DNA of 64,000 nucleotides, from assembly GCF_900537075.1 (NCBI RefSeq), contig NZ_UNRA01000002.1, positions 1,031,784-1,095,783 on the forward strand. The letters are read 5' to 3'. This document shows, in pieces, positions 63,477 to 64,000 of this stretch. The notes beneath the pieces are model-generated. The model saw nothing but the letters and a program-made list of their open reading frames with translations. It made no database searches and was not told where the DNA came from. A program made the translations under genes and the position numbers. The DNA is from Tropicibacter sp. Alg240-R139. Its GTDB lineage: Bacteria > Pseudomonadota > Alphaproteobacteria > Rhodobacterales > Rhodobacteraceae. Within the stretch, counting starts at the first letter, position 1; every line of letters begins with the position of its first letter.

Positions 63477-64000
63477 TCACGCCTGCACGGCTTTCATGAA
63501 CCTGTCCCTGATGACGACGGGGTCCATTGTGATGACGGGCATCTTGGCGTTACCGCTTTCGCATTTGCTGACGATCACGGTCATCTGGCCGCTGTCCAAC
63601 GCCGCTTGCAGGGCGGCTCCGGTGTCTTCGGCCTTGCATTCGACCACATTCTCGCAGCCCGCCGCGCGCGCCATCGCCGTCAGCGAGGTTTTCATCCCCG
63701 CATAGGTCGGTTGATCCCCGGTCGAGCCATAGGACCCGTTGTCGATGATCAGCAGCACATAGTTGTCCGCCACGTTGTTGGCGATCGTCGGCAAGGTCCC
63801 GAGGTTGGTCAGGATCGAGCCGTCGCCATCAATCACCACCACCGGTTTTGGTTGCGCCAAGGCCAGCCCCAGCCCAATCGACGAGGCAAGCCCCATCGTA
63901 CCCAGCATGTAAAAGTTGCTGGGCTGGTCGTCGATGGCATGCAGTTCCTGGCTGGGGATACCGATGTTGCAGACCACAAGTTGCTCGCGCAGGATAGGCG
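63477..64000 (-). CDS. TPP-binding subunit, sulfopyruvate/phosphonopyruvate decarboxylase beta type (partial)
   Basis: Runs off the window edge; the frame is open to 64000, so the apparent GTG start at 63977 is internal (LREQLVVCNIGIPSQELHAI). The thiamine-diphosphate motif is GDGSILTNLGTLPTIAN through IIDNGSYGSTGDQP. GTMGLASSIGLGLALAQPKP precedes it. These match ComE-type beta subunits that decarboxylate 3-sulfopyruvate to sulfoacetaldehyde, or phosphonopyruvate decarboxylase. The alpha subunit should lie just beyond the window. Confidence 0.78.
   Translation of the reverse strand, partial: PILREQLVVCNIGIPSQELHAIDDQPSNFYMLGTMGLASSIGLGLALAQPKPVVVIDGDGSILTNLGTLPTIANNVADNYVLLIIDNGSYGSTGDQPTYAGMKTSLTAMARAAGCENVVECKAEDTGAALQAALDSGQMTVIVSKCESGNAKMPVITMDPVVIRDRFMKAVQA

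Noticed and set aside
1..64000. CRISPR arrays, tRNA or rRNA genes
   Set aside because: No regularly spaced repeats, no tRNA cloverleaf sequence and no conserved rRNA segments noticed on either strand.

Overview
The window looks like a chromosomal segment from an alphaproteobacterium of the Rhodobacterales (Roseobacter group). The evidence is moderately high GC coding sequence, a bioBFDAGC operon with BioR-type operators, two TRAP transporters, a non-pyrrolysine MttB-family methyltransferase, GlxA/GntR/LysR regulators beside catabolic genes, and a protocatechuate 4,5-cleavage route. I saw no rRNA, tRNA or CRISPR array. The character is accessory-catabolic: many short transport, regulator and enzyme cassettes, interrupted by decayed insertion sequences and several broken genes.

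Layout. 0.1-6.2 kb: a GntR regulator (probably BioR) convergent with the biotin operon bioB-F-D-A-G-C (minus strand), with two BioR boxes in front of bioB. 6.3-9.6 kb: nadE, an amidase-fold protein that has lost its catalytic residues, and a Rieske oxygenase. 9.9-13.3 kb: a GlxA-type regulator, a cytochrome P450, a MarR regulator and a RidA protein. 13.3-18.4 kb: a minus-strand operon of aminotransferase, TPP-dependent enzyme, unknown P-loop protein and aldehyde dehydrogenase, which reads like a transaminate/decarboxylate/oxidise route. 18.5-22.7 kb: LuxR, TetR, YceI, sulfotransferase-like and a second GlxA-type regulator. 22.9-31.9 kb: GntR, DapA-family lyase, aldehyde dehydrogenase, FAD oxidase, two SDRs, an enolase-superfamily enzyme, MttB and the tail of a betaine-type ABC permease. 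This is probably catabolism of an N-methylated or cyclic amino acid, with its transporter lost next to a decayed IS6 element.

32.7-42 kb: an SLC13-type permease, LysR, a TRAP operon (dctP, a very strong hairpin, dctQM), an aldehyde dehydrogenase, a DUF2218 protein, a P450 with an internal in-frame deletion, a MOSC protein and a small membrane protein. 42.4-51.3 kb: the 4-hydroxybenzoate/protocatechuate 4,5-cleavage block (SDR, galB, galC, galD, ligI, a frameshifted small exported protein, a double SnoaL protein, a radical-SAM pseudogene, pobA, ligA, ligB). Together these would take 4-hydroxybenzoate to pyruvate and oxaloacetate, except that no recognisable LigC (CHMS dehydrogenase) is present. 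51.3-51.9 kb: a mosaic of IS6 and IS3 remnants.

51.9-64 kb: an exported metallo-beta-lactamase-fold protein with a divergent LysR, then TetR and a second TRAP operon facing, across an 18-bp perfect inverted repeat, a plus-strand operon of NTF2-like protein, 74-residue protein, nitroreductase-like protein, aldehyde dehydrogenase and TauE/SafE permease. I consider this last pair of operons the best candidate for an undescribed catabolic system. The window ends with another IS6 remnant, a LysR gene and a partial gene for a sulfopyruvate/phosphonopyruvate-decarboxylase-type TPP subunit. All functions are read from sequence alone; substrates of the transporters and orphan enzymes are inference.
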